64,000 bases of DNA from Sphingopyxis macrogoltabida (GTDB lineage Bacteria; Pseudomonadota; Alphaproteobacteria; Sphingomonadales; Sphingomonadaceae). Below are positions 34,000-43,321 of this stretch, in pieces. Location: contig QFPJ01000002.1 in NCBI GenBank assembly GCA_003241685.1, forward strand, positions 113,342-177,341, in the 5' to 3' direction. How positions within the stretch are numbered: the stretch's first letter is position 1; every line of letters begins with the position of its first letter. The notes beneath the pieces are model-generated. The model did no database searches. It saw only the letters and a list, made by a program, of their open reading frames with translations, and was not told the origin of the DNA. A program made the translations under genes and the position numbers.

Positions 34000-35307
34000 T
34001 CAGCGACCGGGCGTCGAAACAGACATTGCCGTCAGGTCGGCGGAAACGGTGCGAGACAGCCGAAAGAACACGATAGCCGCGCCAATTGAGCCGGCCAGAC
34101 TGAAAGACATCGCCAGTTTCAGTGCTCCGGCCTCACCCCATGTCGGAAGCAACAGGTCGCTGATGACACCCGTGACAAAGGGGCCTGCGCCGGTCCCGAA
34201 GATCGTCGGAAAGACCAGCAGGATAGCCGCCATGAAACCGCGCATGCGCGGCGATACCATCGACTGGGCCAGCGCGTTGACCGGGGCGATGTAGAAGGCA
34301 GCGAACATGATCGACAGAAATCCGGATACAAGCGCGATCATGGTCGACGAAGCCCAATATTGAATTAGCGAAATCGGGACCACCGCTCCGATCGCAAAGC
34401 ATGGGGCAAGACCGTACCAACGCGCATGCCGCCTTGCGAGCATATCGACGATCGTCCCGCCCGACAGTGCGCCGATGCCGCCGCCCACCCCGAAGAGAAG
34501 GCCCGCCCAGATTGCCACCTCCCCGAGCGGCATGTCAAAGCTGCGCGAGAGCAACGGCGGAGTCCAGTTCATGATCGTCATATAGGAAAAGGCATGCAGC
34601 GTGGTGCCGAGGACGAGCAGCCGTAGCGTTCGATTGCCCCAAACCGCGGCAAGGCCTTGCATGAACGGAATGTCGGCCGCGGCGGGCGCGGCGGACGCTT
34701 CTTCCAGACCCCCTCGCCGGGGCTCTTTCAGCGCGAGCAGCAGCGGGACCAACAGGAAACCACCGAGGCCGATCAGCAGAAAGCTGTTTCGCCACCCAAG
34801 TTGCTCGCTCAGCAGTCCGCCCGCCGCGAGGCCGATCATCACGCCGACCGGCGAGGCAAAGGCCCATATAGAGAATACGGTGCCGCGCCGTTCGCGTGGA
34901 TAATAGTCGGAAAGCAGCGAATGCGTGCCCGGCACGCTGCCCGCCTCGCCGATCGCCACGCCGATTCGAAGAACGATCAGCGAAACAAACCCCCAGGCCA
35001 GCGAGGTGAGCGCGGTCATGGATGTCCAAAGGATCAGGCAGCCAGTGATGATCCAGATGCGATGATAGCGATCGATCAGGCGCGAAAGCGGGATCGCCGC
35101 TGCCGCGTAAAAGAGCGCGAATGACAGACCGGTCAACGCGCCCAGTTCGGCGTCGCTGAGCCCCAGTTCCGCCTTGATCGGCACCTGGAGAACCGAGAGG
35201 AGCGCGCGATCGACATAATTGACGAGGGCAACGAGAAAGAGAACGCCCAGGGCGCGATGTGCCCCCGGTCCATATCGGCGACGGTTTTCATCATATGGGT
35301 TCTTCAT
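34000..35307 (-). CDS. MFS transporter (block B)
   Basis: Twelve-helix carrier of 435 residues. The segment LVNYVDRALLSVLQVPIKAE and the following LGLSDAELGALTGLSFALFY mark the Spns/aromatic-acid-type MFS group widespread in sphingomonads. AGGGGGG precedes the start. Divergent from a TetR regulator with an operator-like palindrome between them. Paralogous to the block C carrier at 50505. Likely inner-membrane uptake step for the block B substrate. Confidence 0.92.
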   Translation of the reverse strand: MKNPYDENRRRYGPGAHRALGVLFLVALVNYVDRALLSVLQVPIKAELGLSDAELGALTGLSFALFYAAAAIPLSRLIDRYHRIWIITGCLILWTSMTALTSLAWGFVSLIVLRIGVAIGEAGSVPGTHSLLSDYYPRERRGTVFSIWAFASPVGVMIGLAAGGLLSEQLGWRNSFLLIGLGGFLLVPLLLALKEPRRGGLEEASAAPAAADIPFMQGLAAVWGNRTLRLLVLGTTLHAFSYMTIMNWTPPLLSRSFDMPLGEVAIWAGLLFGVGGGIGALSGGTIVDMLARRHARWYGLAPCFAIGAVVPISLIQYWASSTMIALVSGFLSIMFAAFYIAPVNALAQSMVSPRMRGFMAAILLVFPTIFGTGAGPFVTGVISDLLLPTWGEAGALKLAMSFSLAGSIGAAIVFFRLSRTVSADLTAMSVSTPGR

Positions 35308-35340
35308 ATCGCCCCCCTGTCGCGCTCGCGGCGGCGGTCG

Positions 35341-35354
35341 ATCCTATTGAGTTG
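35341..35354 (-). promoter_or_regulatory. Second, degenerate copy of the block B operator
   Basis: On the minus strand the sequence CAACTCAATAGGAT keeps the left arm and spacer of the CAACT-N4-AGTTG site at 35383, in the opposite orientation and nearer the MFS start. Confidence 0.45.
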
Positions 35355-35382
35355 CAGCGCTGCTGCGATTGAGGCAGATGGT

Positions 35383-35398
35383 CCAACTCAATAGTTGG
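35383..35398. promoter_or_regulatory. Block B operator copy 1, CCAACT-CAAT-AGTTGG
   Basis: Perfect inverted repeat with 6-base arms between the MFS gene and tetR, directly upstream of the preferred tetR start. The core CAACT-N4-AGTTG recurs at 38534 (one mismatch) and 39991 (perfect). This suits autoregulation by the TetR protein at 35408. Confidence 0.75.
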
Positions 35399-35407
35399 GG
35401 AAAATCT

Positions 35408-36028
35408 TTGCGCAAAACCTCTCCGAAGGCAGTCAGCGGAAAAGTCGCGGAAAATCAACGTGAACGGCGGAAATTTATTTTGACCGTTGCTTCGAGACTG
35501 ATCGCGCGCGTCGGATTCAAATCGATGACGATGGATCTGCTCGCGGCCGAGACGGGCCTGAACAAGGCGTCGATCTATTATTATTTCGAGACAAAATCGA
35601 ATGTGCTGTACGAAATCTGCGAAAGGCAGATCCGGCGCGCGAGCGAACTCACCGCGCCTGCGCTCGACATGCGCAACGCCCCGCTCGCGCTCAACCATAT
35701 CGTCGTCTCCAGCATCAGTCTCCAGCGCGAGCATGGCGATGAATCGACCGTCTTCTATCAGGAGCGGCCCTTCCTGCGGGACTCGCTGACGCCGGCGCAA
35801 TTCGAGAATATCCAGAAGCATCGCGCCGACTATCTCGGCATTATCGAACGGGTGCTGCACATGGGCGCCGAGGAAGGGCTCGTCGATCCGGAGAATATCC
35901 GATCATTTCGCGACCTGATCCTGGCGACGTTGCACGGCGCGAACGAAATCATGGAGGGCGAGACCGAGGACAAGCAGCTGATTGCTTCGCTCCAGCGCTT
36001 TTTGGCAAACGGCATCTTCGACCGCTGA
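35408..36028 (+). CDS. TetR-family regulator (block B)
   Basis: Regulator of about 206 residues. The HTH lies in FKSMTMDLLAAETGLNKASI followed by YYYFETKSNVLYEI, a classical TetR DNA-binding domain; the C-terminal helices form the ligand and dimer domain. I choose the TTG at 35408, which follows GGGG at 7 bases and leaves the palindrome at 35383 in the untranslated leader; in-frame starts at 35369 (TTG) and 35378 (ATG) would place the operator inside the gene. It likely represses the MFS, TonB receptor and MpaB/APH promoters that share the operator. Confidence 0.9.
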   Translation: MRKTSPKAVSGKVAENQRERRKFILTVASRLIARVGFKSMTMDLLAAETGLNKASIYYYFETKSNVLYEICERQIRRASELTAPALDMRNAPLALNHIVVSSISLQREHGDESTVFYQERPFLRDSLTPAQFENIQKHRADYLGIIERVLHMGAEEGLVDPENIRSFRDLILATLHGANEIMEGETEDKQLIASLQRFLANGIFDR

Positions 36029-36107
36029 CCGGGGGTCGACGCGCCGCCCTCACCACGGGCGAGGGGGTGAGAGGCGGCGTCCGGAAAGGATTGAATCACG
36101 ACGGTTC

Positions 36108-38471
36108 CTACCAGTCGAAGCGCAGCCTCAGCAGAACCTCCCGCCCCCGACGGTTCAGGAAGGCGTGCGTGTCCGCAGGGATGCCCGCCGCGGTACCGGT
36201 CCCCGATCCGGTCCCCGGGACGTCGGCAGGATTCGCGACGGTCAGCTTACCGGTCAGATTGCGGCCGATGAGCGAGAGATCCCATTTCTTGTCAGGCCCG
36301 CGCAAGCTGATGCTGGCATTGATCTTCGCGAACTCGCCCTGCTCCGACCCCGGCTTTTGCGCCTGCAGCGTTTCGTAGGAACCCGAATAGTTCATGTCGG
36401 AAGCGAAGAGCAGGCTCATGCCCGATGCGGCGATAGCGGTTTCATAACTGAAGCCGAGCCCGGCCGAAAATTCGGGCGCATAGAGGAGCCGCGTGCCCGA
36501 AAGATCCTGTGCCGGCTCGCCAGCCGATCCTCGCAGGCTGCAACCCTGCGCGGGTGTCTGTCCAGAGAAGCAACCGGCGAGAAACTGGTCGTAGGTTGCG
36601 TCGAGATAGCTCGCATTGCCGCGAATGGTCAGTCCATCAACGCCGCGCGGCGTCACGATGAATTCGCCCTCAAGCCCGCGCACGGTGGCCGCGGCCGCAT
36701 TTTTGATCGACAGGCTGAGCGCGACATTGTCGAGCAGCGACACCTGGAGATTTTTATAGTCGTAGGAGAAGGCCGTAACATTGAGCTGGAGCGCACCGTC
36801 GGCCAGGGTGAATTTGCCACCCGCCTCAAAGCCCGACACATCCTCGCCCTTATAGGTGTTGGTCGCCCCCAGCGAAGCGCGGCGCGCGACCCCCGATCCG
36901 ATATCGAAGCCGCCCGACTTGAAGCCCTGCTTGTAGCTGGCGAACAGCGTGATGTCGTCAGATGGATAATAGGCCAACGTCACCTGCGGCGATGTATCGT
37001 TGAACCGAAGCCGGTCGATCGGCAAGGCGATCGGTCCACCAAAACCGGGCGATGACACGTCCAGCTTCTTCACCTCGTGTGTGTAGCGGGCGCCGCCCGA
37101 AAGGACGAGATTTTCGACAAGCTTGAAGCTGAGTTCGCCAAAGACCGAGTAAGCGTGCTGGGTCTGCTGGTAGTCGTCACGGCTGGCGTTGCCGAACGGG
37201 GGTATGGCAAGGTAGCCAGAGGCATCGCGTTTTTCGGCGAAGCCCCCGACCATGAAATTCAGCGGACCGTCGAATGACGAGGTCAGCCTCAATTCCTGCG
37301 ACAATTGCTCGGATTTGATTCGAGCGGTCGCAACGACCCGGTTTTGCGCCTGCATCAGAAAGTCGCCCGCATAGGCGTCGTCGAGCGAATAATAGCCGGT
37401 GATCGAGTTGATCGTCAGATCGTCGGTAACCGCGAAGTCGAGATCCAGTGACGCCAGCCATTGTTCGTTGACCCGAAAGCCATCCGCATCGTTGCGGAGG
37501 ACGGGGTCGGTCAGCAGCGCCGGGCGGCGGCTTCCGGTTATGACCTCGCGATCGAGCTTGCACGCATCGGGAACAATGATCGTCAGTCCGAAATTGGGCT
37601 GCGGCGCTCCCGTGGGACAGTCGATGCGCTGGCCCTGCGGCCCCATCTCATCCTTGAGACGCGTGTAAATGAGCTTGGCGCGTGCCGTGAACCGGTCGCC
37701 CGGTTCCCAGACCGCAGTGCCGCGCAGGAATATGTCGCTAGACGGCGTGTAACGCTTGCGCGTCGAGGCCAGCGACGTCGGAGTGTCCGCGCTGACGACC
37801 TTGTAATAGCCGTCCATGTTGGAATAGCGGCCGAACAGGCGCAGGCCCAGCGTATCGGTCACCGGCCCGGAGACATAGCCCTCGCCGAAGATTTCGCGCG
37901 CATAAAGTTCATACCCAACGGTCGTGCTGGCCTCGAAATCGCGCCCAGGGTCTTTCGACGTTACCGAAATCACTCCGCCCGGGCTGTTCTTTCCGAAAAA
38001 GAGAGCTTGCGGGCCGCGCAGCACTTCCACTTGCTGCATGTCATACTGGCCTGCCTGGAGAAGCTGGGCGTTCGCCATCGCGACGCCATCGATGTTCACC
38101 GCGACGGCCTGGTCGATCAGGCCGTTGCTCGCGCTCGATCCGACTCCGCGCAGATAGAGGATGCCGCCCGCCGAGGTCGCGGTCGATTGAGCCACGAGCC
38201 CCGGAACAAGGGCCTCCATATCCTCAAGACTGCCAACCGCGGCCTGTTCGAGTTGCGCCCCGCCATAGGCATTGATCGCGAGCGGCGCGTCGGACAACGT
38301 CTCCTCGCGCTTGCGCGCGGTAACGACGATCTCACCATTGGCCGCCGCTGTGGCCTGCGCATTGCCGTCATCCGGCGCCGGCGCCTCGCTCTGTGCATAG
38401 ACGGGCATTGCCACGCCCATCTGCGCCGCCAAGGCAATCGCCGCGATTCGAACCGCCAAAGTCCTCCGCAT
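36108..38471 (-). CDS. TonB-dependent outer-membrane receptor (block B)
   Basis: Receptor of 787 residues. Signal peptide ends VYAQSEA. The plug starts NGEIVVTARKREETLSDAPL and holds YLRGVGSS and VEVLRGPQALFFGKNSPGG. The final strand ends VLLRLRFDW. This subfamily (fully matching iron-receptor-like plugs but catabolic context) is numerous in sphingomonads. A candidate TetR operator overlaps its TTGACA promoter element upstream. The next gene upstream, the MpaB-like oxygenase, is 146 bases away, so it has its own promoter. Confidence 0.96.
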   Translation of the reverse strand: MRRTLAVRIAAIALAAQMGVAMPVYAQSEAPAPDDGNAQATAAANGEIVVTARKREETLSDAPLAINAYGGAQLEQAAVGSLEDMEALVPGLVAQSTATSAGGILYLRGVGSSASNGLIDQAVAVNIDGVAMANAQLLQAGQYDMQQVEVLRGPQALFFGKNSPGGVISVTSKDPGRDFEASTTVGYELYAREIFGEGYVSGPVTDTLGLRLFGRYSNMDGYYKVVSADTPTSLASTRKRYTPSSDIFLRGTAVWEPGDRFTARAKLIYTRLKDEMGPQGQRIDCPTGAPQPNFGLTIIVPDACKLDREVITGSRRPALLTDPVLRNDADGFRVNEQWLASLDLDFAVTDDLTINSITGYYSLDDAYAGDFLMQAQNRVVATARIKSEQLSQELRLTSSFDGPLNFMVGGFAEKRDASGYLAIPPFGNASRDDYQQTQHAYSVFGELSFKLVENLVLSGGARYTHEVKKLDVSSPGFGGPIALPIDRLRFNDTSPQVTLAYYPSDDITLFASYKQGFKSGGFDIGSGVARRASLGATNTYKGEDVSGFEAGGKFTLADGALQLNVTAFSYDYKNLQVSLLDNVALSLSIKNAAAATVRGLEGEFIVTPRGVDGLTIRGNASYLDATYDQFLAGCFSGQTPAQGCSLRGSAGEPAQDLSGTRLLYAPEFSAGLGFSYETAIAASGMSLLFASDMNYSGSYETLQAQKPGSEQGEFAKINASISLRGPDKKWDLSLIGRNLTGKLTVANPADVPGTGSGTGTAAGIPADTHAFLNRRGREVLLRLRFDW

Positions 38472-38533
38472 CCCATATCTCCCACTTCACTTTTATATGT
38501 TTACGACCGAATGATAGAGTAAAATTATTTTGT

Positions 38534-38547
38534 CAACCGGTTAGTTG
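38534..38547. promoter_or_regulatory. Block B operator copy 2, CAACC-GGTT-AGTTG
   Basis: Matches the CAACT-N4-AGTTG site with one mismatch. On the minus strand its distal arm runs into TTGACA, a likely -35 box of the TonB receptor promoter, about 63 bases before the start codon. That position fits repression. Confidence 0.65.
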
Positions 38548-38617
38548 GATTAAATGGATTGTGCTGTGGCAATCGTTCGGCCGGACGGCGGCGGCGGTGG
38601 TCTCTGCGGTCGTCGGC

Positions 38618-39883
38618 CTAGTCGGCAGCCACGGCATCGACGGCGCGCGGGCCGTCGGCGTACCGGCGCGTCGGCTTGATGTCCTCGACCGGCACCAGCT
38701 CCGATTCATCGTCGCGCGCGAGATTGGCCTCCAGCGTCGCGATCGTCTTCAGCGCCGCCTTTTCGTCATCGGCGCCGAAGACCGAGCGTTTTAGCTCGCT
38801 CAGCTTGATGAACGGCTTCAGCATCGGGAGCGCATAGCGCCAATGTGATTGCGGCAGGTCGAAGCCGTCGGCGACCTTGTCGCCGCACCAGTACCGCATC
38901 ATGCCGATCATCAGCATGCGGAGCCGTTCAGGCGGCATCGTCTTGCGGACGATCCAGGGCAGAGCGTCCACATTGTCTTCGCCCGATCCGTTGACCGTCG
39001 CGAGAAGGCCTTCGAGCATGACCCTGCAGGGCTCGTCGGGGCCCGGCGTCAGTTCGTAATAGATTTCGTTGCGCGCGCGCGAATCATCCTCGTCGATGAT
39101 ATTGACGTCGTCGGGAACGCCGAGAAGATAGCCGATGTAGCGGAACAGCGCATAGATATCCTCGCGCTCCTGCTTGCTGACCTTGTAGCCGGAGCGAATG
39201 AGCGGATCGATCATCGTCTGGGTGAAGACATAGCCGATCGCATTCATATTATCGGCGTGACAGATGGGATAGCCCCAGTCGTCCCAGTTCCAGCGCTTTG
39301 AATTCTTGCAGGCGACGCTCACCGCGGCGTGGATCAGACGCAGCTTGACCGTCAGCTTGTAACCATGGCGTCCCTTGCGCATCTCGTCGGGCTTCGTCGC
39401 GGACAGCAGCCAGCGCGAGGTTTCGCGGGCGCGGGTCGGCGTCTTTTCCTCGAGCCGCCCGGTAAAGACGAGCGGCCGGGTCGAGCGATAGGTCAGACTG
39501 CTTCCCAAGGCCGAGACGAGCAGGACAAAGGACAGGATCGGCCCCGCCCGCCAATAGGCGATGCTGCCGCGGCGAAGCTGGTCGTAATCGACCCAATCGG
39601 GGACATGCTCGGCCTCGCGGAACATCGCGACCATCGACGGCGGGGCGTCCGGCACCTGGTCGATTCCCTTTTCGAGTGCCTCATCGACCATCGCCCAGCC
39701 CTGCCCCTTGAGCTTGGCGATATCGCCGATCACCGCCTGGGCGACATCGTCGCCGCGCGTCAGGTCGGTGAGGAATTTATCGACCGGCGCGTCGCCATAT
39801 TTGGCGCGCGTCGCAGCGACATTCCGGACATGACGCCCCGTCGTCAGTCGCTCGAAGCTCATGGGTCCGGCTTGATAGGTCAT
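38618..39883 (-). CDS. MpaB/Lcp-type oxygenase family protein (DUF2236)
   Basis: Protein of 421 residues in the family of latex-clearing protein and mycophenolate MpaB, which are b-type haem oxygenases cleaving isoprenoid double bonds. The conserved segment LRLIHAAVSVACKNSKRW and the following WGYPICHADNMNAIG contain the Arg and His residues expected near haem. No signal peptide is visible, unlike secreted Lcp proteins, so it would act in the cytoplasm. AAGGAG precedes the ATG. It is divergent from the APH operon with a perfect operator copy between them. The substrate may be a terpenoid or other alkene; this is inference. Confidence 0.82.
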   Translation of the reverse strand: MTYQAGPMSFERLTTGRHVRNVAATRAKYGDAPVDKFLTDLTRGDDVAQAVIGDIAKLKGQGWAMVDEALEKGIDQVPDAPPSMVAMFREAEHVPDWVDYDQLRRGSIAYWRAGPILSFVLLVSALGSSLTYRSTRPLVFTGRLEEKTPTRARETSRWLLSATKPDEMRKGRHGYKLTVKLRLIHAAVSVACKNSKRWNWDDWGYPICHADNMNAIGYVFTQTMIDPLIRSGYKVSKQEREDIYALFRYIGYLLGVPDDVNIIDEDDSRARNEIYYELTPGPDEPCRVMLEGLLATVNGSGEDNVDALPWIVRKTMPPERLRMLMIGMMRYWCGDKVADGFDLPQSHWRYALPMLKPFIKLSELKRSVFGADDEKAALKTIATLEANLARDDESELVPVEDIKPTRRYADGPRAVDAVAAD

Positions 39884-40093
39884 GCTGCTCTCCTTGCGCG
39901 CCCGCTCCCGGAAGCCATTCCGCGGTTGCCGATCGCGACGCGGGCGCTCTGTTGTTTCGCCGCCGATAATGCACAGCCGGGATAAAAATTCAACTGACTA
40001 GTTGTTTTTTTTGAATTGCATGATAGCGAACATATGAAAGCAACAGAGGCGCGCGGCGGGCGCACGGAAAACGGCGAGAGTGAAGAGAGGCGA
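39884..40093. other. Divergent promoter region, MpaB and APH operon
   Basis: The 210-base gap contains the operator at 39991-40004 followed by a run of eight T. An alternative in-frame ATG of the APH gene lies at 40034. No other feature is seen. Confidence 0.6.
39991..40004. promoter_or_regulatory. Block B operator copy 3, CAACT-GACT-AGTTG
   Basis: Perfect 5-base arms with a 4-base spacer, between the two divergent transcripts. Same arms and spacing as at 35383. Confidence 0.75.
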
Positions 40094-41182
40094 ATGAGCG
40101 ACAAACGCAGTCAATGGCTGACGCCGAAGGTGCGGGACGACGAGCAGGCCCGCGAATCGCTGCAGGGGTGGTTTGCGACCGTCCTTCCCGACGAGCGCGT
40201 CCGCGTCGCCGCGATCAGCCGGCCGGCGACGGGCGGTTCGAGCGAAACCTTGTTTGTCGATGTGACGCGGGACACGGGCCATGCAGCCCTGACCGAGCGC
40301 TTCGTCGTCAAGGTCGAGCCGCTGGATTTCCAGCTGAATTATTCCCGCAGCCTTCCCGACGAATATCGGCTGCTCGAAACCCTGTCCGCGCGCGGCCTGC
40401 CCGTCCCCGCACCGCGCTGGTTCGAAACCGATCCCGCCATCTTGGGAGCGAGCTTCTTCGTCATGGATTTCGTGACGGGACGAACCCCGCCGCACCGCCC
40501 CTCCTATAATGCCGAAGGGTGGCTGCACGACGCTCCCGTATCCGATCGCCGCCATCTTTGGGACAGTGCGATGCAGGGACTGTGCGGCCTCGCTGCGGTT
40601 CCGGCCGCCGACGTTGCCTTCCTGTCCCGGCCCGCGCTTGGCGGCAGCGGGATCGAGCAGCAACTCGGCTATTGGGGGGCGGCGCTTGGCTGGTCGACCG
40701 ATGGGGCGGCGCCCGCGATGCTGCGCCGCGCGCTCGGCTGGCTCGAGGACCGCATGCCGGCGCAGCCCGACCGGCTGTCATGGGGCGACGCGCGGATCGG
40801 CAACATGCTCTTCGCCGGCTTCGACTGCCGCGCCATCGTCGACTGGGAACTTGCATCGCTCGCGGGGCCGCTCGCCGACCTCAGCTGGTGGCTCTTCTTC
40901 GACGACATCCATTCATCAGACCAGAATCTGCCGCGTCTTGATGGCCTTGGGGACCGCAAGGCAACCATCGCTCGTTTCGAGGAACTCACCGATCACAGCA
41001 GCGAACATCTGCCCTGGTTCATGGTCTTCACGGCTCTTCGCCTGAGCACCCTCTTCATCCGCCGCCTGCAGATGGTGCCGATCGACGGGCAGAGCGCGAC
41101 GAATAACTACGCCTATCGCTACCTCGAACAGTTGATGGATTCGGTTCCGGCCCAATATTCCCAGGAGACGCGCGCATGCTGA
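40094..41182 (+). CDS. Aminoglycoside phosphotransferase-like (APH) family kinase
   Basis: Kinase-fold protein of about 362 residues. Catalytic loop LSWGDARIGNMLF and metal-binding DWELA are visible, and the N-lobe has VVKVEPL with the ATP lysine. APH-family proteins beside acyl-CoA dehydrogenases phosphorylate hydroxyacyl-CoA intermediates, as in the ACAD10/ACAD11 route; here the acyl-CoA dehydrogenase lies two genes downstream. The ATG at 40094 follows AGAGAGG; an in-frame ATG at 40034 is possible. It overlaps the next gene by 7 bases. Confidence 0.85.
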   Translation: MSDKRSQWLTPKVRDDEQARESLQGWFATVLPDERVRVAAISRPATGGSSETLFVDVTRDTGHAALTERFVVKVEPLDFQLNYSRSLPDEYRLLETLSARGLPVPAPRWFETDPAILGASFFVMDFVTGRTPPHRPSYNAEGWLHDAPVSDRRHLWDSAMQGLCGLAAVPAADVAFLSRPALGGSGIEQQLGYWGAALGWSTDGAAPAMLRRALGWLEDRMPAQPDRLSWGDARIGNMLFAGFDCRAIVDWELASLAGPLADLSWWLFFDDIHSSDQNLPRLDGLGDRKATIARFEELTDHSSEHLPWFMVFTALRLSTLFIRRLQMVPIDGQSATNNYAYRYLEQLMDSVPAQYSQETRAC

Positions 41183-42171
41183 CCGCCAGGGACGAACAAT
41201 TCCATCCACCAGCCGATGGCGATCACTACTGGACCGAAACCTCCTGGTGGCCCTTCCATATTCCCGAGCGCAGGCTGTCAGGGATGATCTATGCGCTGTT
41301 CCGGCCGGTCGCCGGGATTGTCACGACCGGTGTGCATATCTGGGATGCCCATGGCAGCGAGCCGGCGACGACGCTCTATTCGAATGTGGGAACCCACCTG
41401 CCCATTCCGGCCGATGCCGATCCGACCAACTATCGGCTCGCCAACGGCATGCGCTGCGAGCGCATCGAGCCGCTGCATGCGTTCCGCATCGGCTTCGAGG
41501 ACGGCGACCGGATCGGGATCGATCTGCATTTCACCGGTGTCCACCCGCCGCATGTCACGGGCGGCGAGCCCGTCGAAGGCGTGGCACTCGCCTCCTGGTG
41601 GGGCGACGAGCGCAAGGGCCATTTCGATCAGCCGATGCGAGTGACCGGCGAGTTGCGTCTGTGGGGCGAGACGCTGACCGTCGATTGCTGCAGCATCCGC
41701 GACCGCAGTTGGAGCATCCGATCCGAGCAAGGCGACGACTGGCCTCCGATGGGTTACGCTTATGCGACGCTCGGCGGCGATGCCGGGTTCAACACCATGT
41801 CGCGCGCGATGGGCAGCGACAGCGAAGACGACCAGAGCGTGGTCGCCGGATATATGGTGCAGGCGGGCACGATCGCGACGCTGATGCGCGGGCGCCGCCT
41901 GGTCTTCGAACGGCAGGACGGTCGTCCGAAACATATCCGCATCGAGCTGGAGGACACGCTCGGGCGCCGGATGACCGCGCAGGGCGAATGTTTCAACTCG
42001 CTCGCTTTCCTCGGCAATACGACGACATTGCTCTGGTGGTCGCTCACCCGATGGACGTTGGACGACGGGACGGTGATCTGGGGCGAAGATGGCGAATCCT
42101 GGTGGCCGGCCGCCACCTGGACCGCGTTCAGGCGGCAACTTGCGGCGAGCCAGCAGGCAAGGGACGAATGA
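41176..42171 (+). CDS. Uncharacterised protein, DUF7064-like / hydroxyneurosporene-synthase-like fold
   Basis: A 331-residue soluble protein without signal peptide. Trp-rich motifs (YWTETSWWPFHIPERR, DRSWSIRSEQGDDWPP, EDGESWWPAATW) and beta-strand patterning resemble the lipocalin-like AttH/carotenoid-hydratase fold and proteins annotated DUF7064 beside APH kinases in actinobacteria and sphingomonads. The family is known to me only as uncharacterised. It is coupled to the kinase upstream (7-base overlap) and the acyl-CoA dehydrogenase downstream (4-base overlap), so it probably acts on the same intermediate. Assignment to the fold is from pattern only. Confidence 0.6.
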   Translation: MLTARDEQFHPPADGDHYWTETSWWPFHIPERRLSGMIYALFRPVAGIVTTGVHIWDAHGSEPATTLYSNVGTHLPIPADADPTNYRLANGMRCERIEPLHAFRIGFEDGDRIGIDLHFTGVHPPHVTGGEPVEGVALASWWGDERKGHFDQPMRVTGELRLWGETLTVDCCSIRDRSWSIRSEQGDDWPPMGYAYATLGGDAGFNTMSRAMGSDSEDDQSVVAGYMVQAGTIATLMRGRRLVFERQDGRPKHIRIELEDTLGRRMTAQGECFNSLAFLGNTTTLLWWSLTRWTLDDGTVIWGEDGESWWPAATWTAFRRQLAASQQARDE

Positions 42172-43313
42172 TGCTCGACACGTCCGGACGCACCATTTTC
42201 GACAGCGAACTTGACATATTTCGCGATCAGGTCCGCCGCTTCCTGAGCCGGACGCTCGTCCCGGCGCTCGACGCCTGGGAGGAGGCGGGCATCGTCCCGC
42301 GTGCCTTTTGGGAAGAGGCGGGCGGGGCCGGTCTGCTTTGCCCCCAGGTGCCCACCGCATATGGCGGGCTGGGGCTTGATTTCCGCTATAATGCGGTGAT
42401 CACCGAGGAACTGGGCTACACCGGATCGTCGGCCAGCCTGTCGCTGCAGTCGGACATGATCGTCGATTATCTGATCAACTTCGGATCGGATGCGCAGAAG
42501 GCGCGATGGCTGCCCGGCATGGTCGACGGAACTGCGATCGCCGCGATCGCCATGACCGAGCCCGGTGCGGGCTCCGACCTCCAGGGCATCCGCACGACCG
42601 CGCGCGCCGACGGGACCGACTATATCCTGACGGGGTCGAAAACCTTTATCTCGAGCGGCCAGAATGCCGACGTCGTCCTTGTCGTCTGCAAGACCGACCC
42701 TGCGGCCGGCTCGCGGGGGATTTCGATCATTCTCGTCGAAACCGACCGGCCCGGCTTCGCCCGCGGGCGCAACCTCGACAAGATCGGACAAAAAAGCGCC
42801 GACACCTCCGAGCTCTTCTTTCATGATGTGCGCGTTCCCCGGACCAACCTGCTGGGCGAGGAAGGGCGCGGCTTTGCCTATCTGATGCAGAATCTCGCAC
42901 AGGAGCGGCTATCGCTCGCCATCACCGGCCAGGTCGCGGCGCAGCGCGCCTTCGACGAGGCGATACGCTTCACCCGCGATCGCACGGCCTTCGGCCAACC
43001 CGTCATCGCGTTTCAGAACACCCGCTTCGTCCTCGCCGACCTGAAAAGCAAGCTGCAGGTCGGATGGGCGCATCTCGACCAATGCATCGCGCGCCATGTG
43101 CGCGGCGAACTGACGGCGGTTGCGGCGGCGGCGGCGAAGCTTTTTCACACCGAACTGCAATGGGAGGCGGTCGATGCCGCGCTCCAGCTTCATGGGGGAG
43201 CCGGCTACATGAACGAATATCCGATCGCGCGCCTGTGGCGCGATGCCCGCGTCCAGCGCATCCACGGCGGCACATCGGAGATCATGCGCGAAATCATCGG
43301 ACGCAGCCTGTGA
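42168..43313 (+). CDS. Acyl-CoA dehydrogenase
   Basis: FAD-dependent acyl-CoA dehydrogenase of 381 residues that introduces an alpha-beta double bond in a CoA ester. Signatures present are AIAMTEPGAGSDLQGI, the GSKTFISSGQNAD stretch, QLHGGAGYMNEYPIARLWRD and the C-terminal IHGGTSEIMREIIGR. The catalytic glutamate, usually near the second signature, fits the IHGGTSEIM region as in long-chain and isovaleryl types. The start may be the ATG at 42168 or the next one at 42171, both at the end of the preceding gene (ATGATG). Next gene is an enoyl-CoA hydratase, the next step of beta-oxidation. Confidence 0.95.
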   Translation: MMLDTSGRTIFDSELDIFRDQVRRFLSRTLVPALDAWEEAGIVPRAFWEEAGGAGLLCPQVPTAYGGLGLDFRYNAVITEELGYTGSSASLSLQSDMIVDYLINFGSDAQKARWLPGMVDGTAIAAIAMTEPGAGSDLQGIRTTARADGTDYILTGSKTFISSGQNADVVLVVCKTDPAAGSRGISIILVETDRPGFARGRNLDKIGQKSADTSELFFHDVRVPRTNLLGEEGRGFAYLMQNLAQERLSLAITGQVAAQRAFDEAIRFTRDRTAFGQPVIAFQNTRFVLADLKSKLQVGWAHLDQCIARHVRGELTAVAAAAAKLFHTELQWEAVDAALQLHGGAGYMNEYPIARLWRDARVQRIHGGTSEIMREIIGRSL

Positions 43314-43321
43314 GCCATCCC

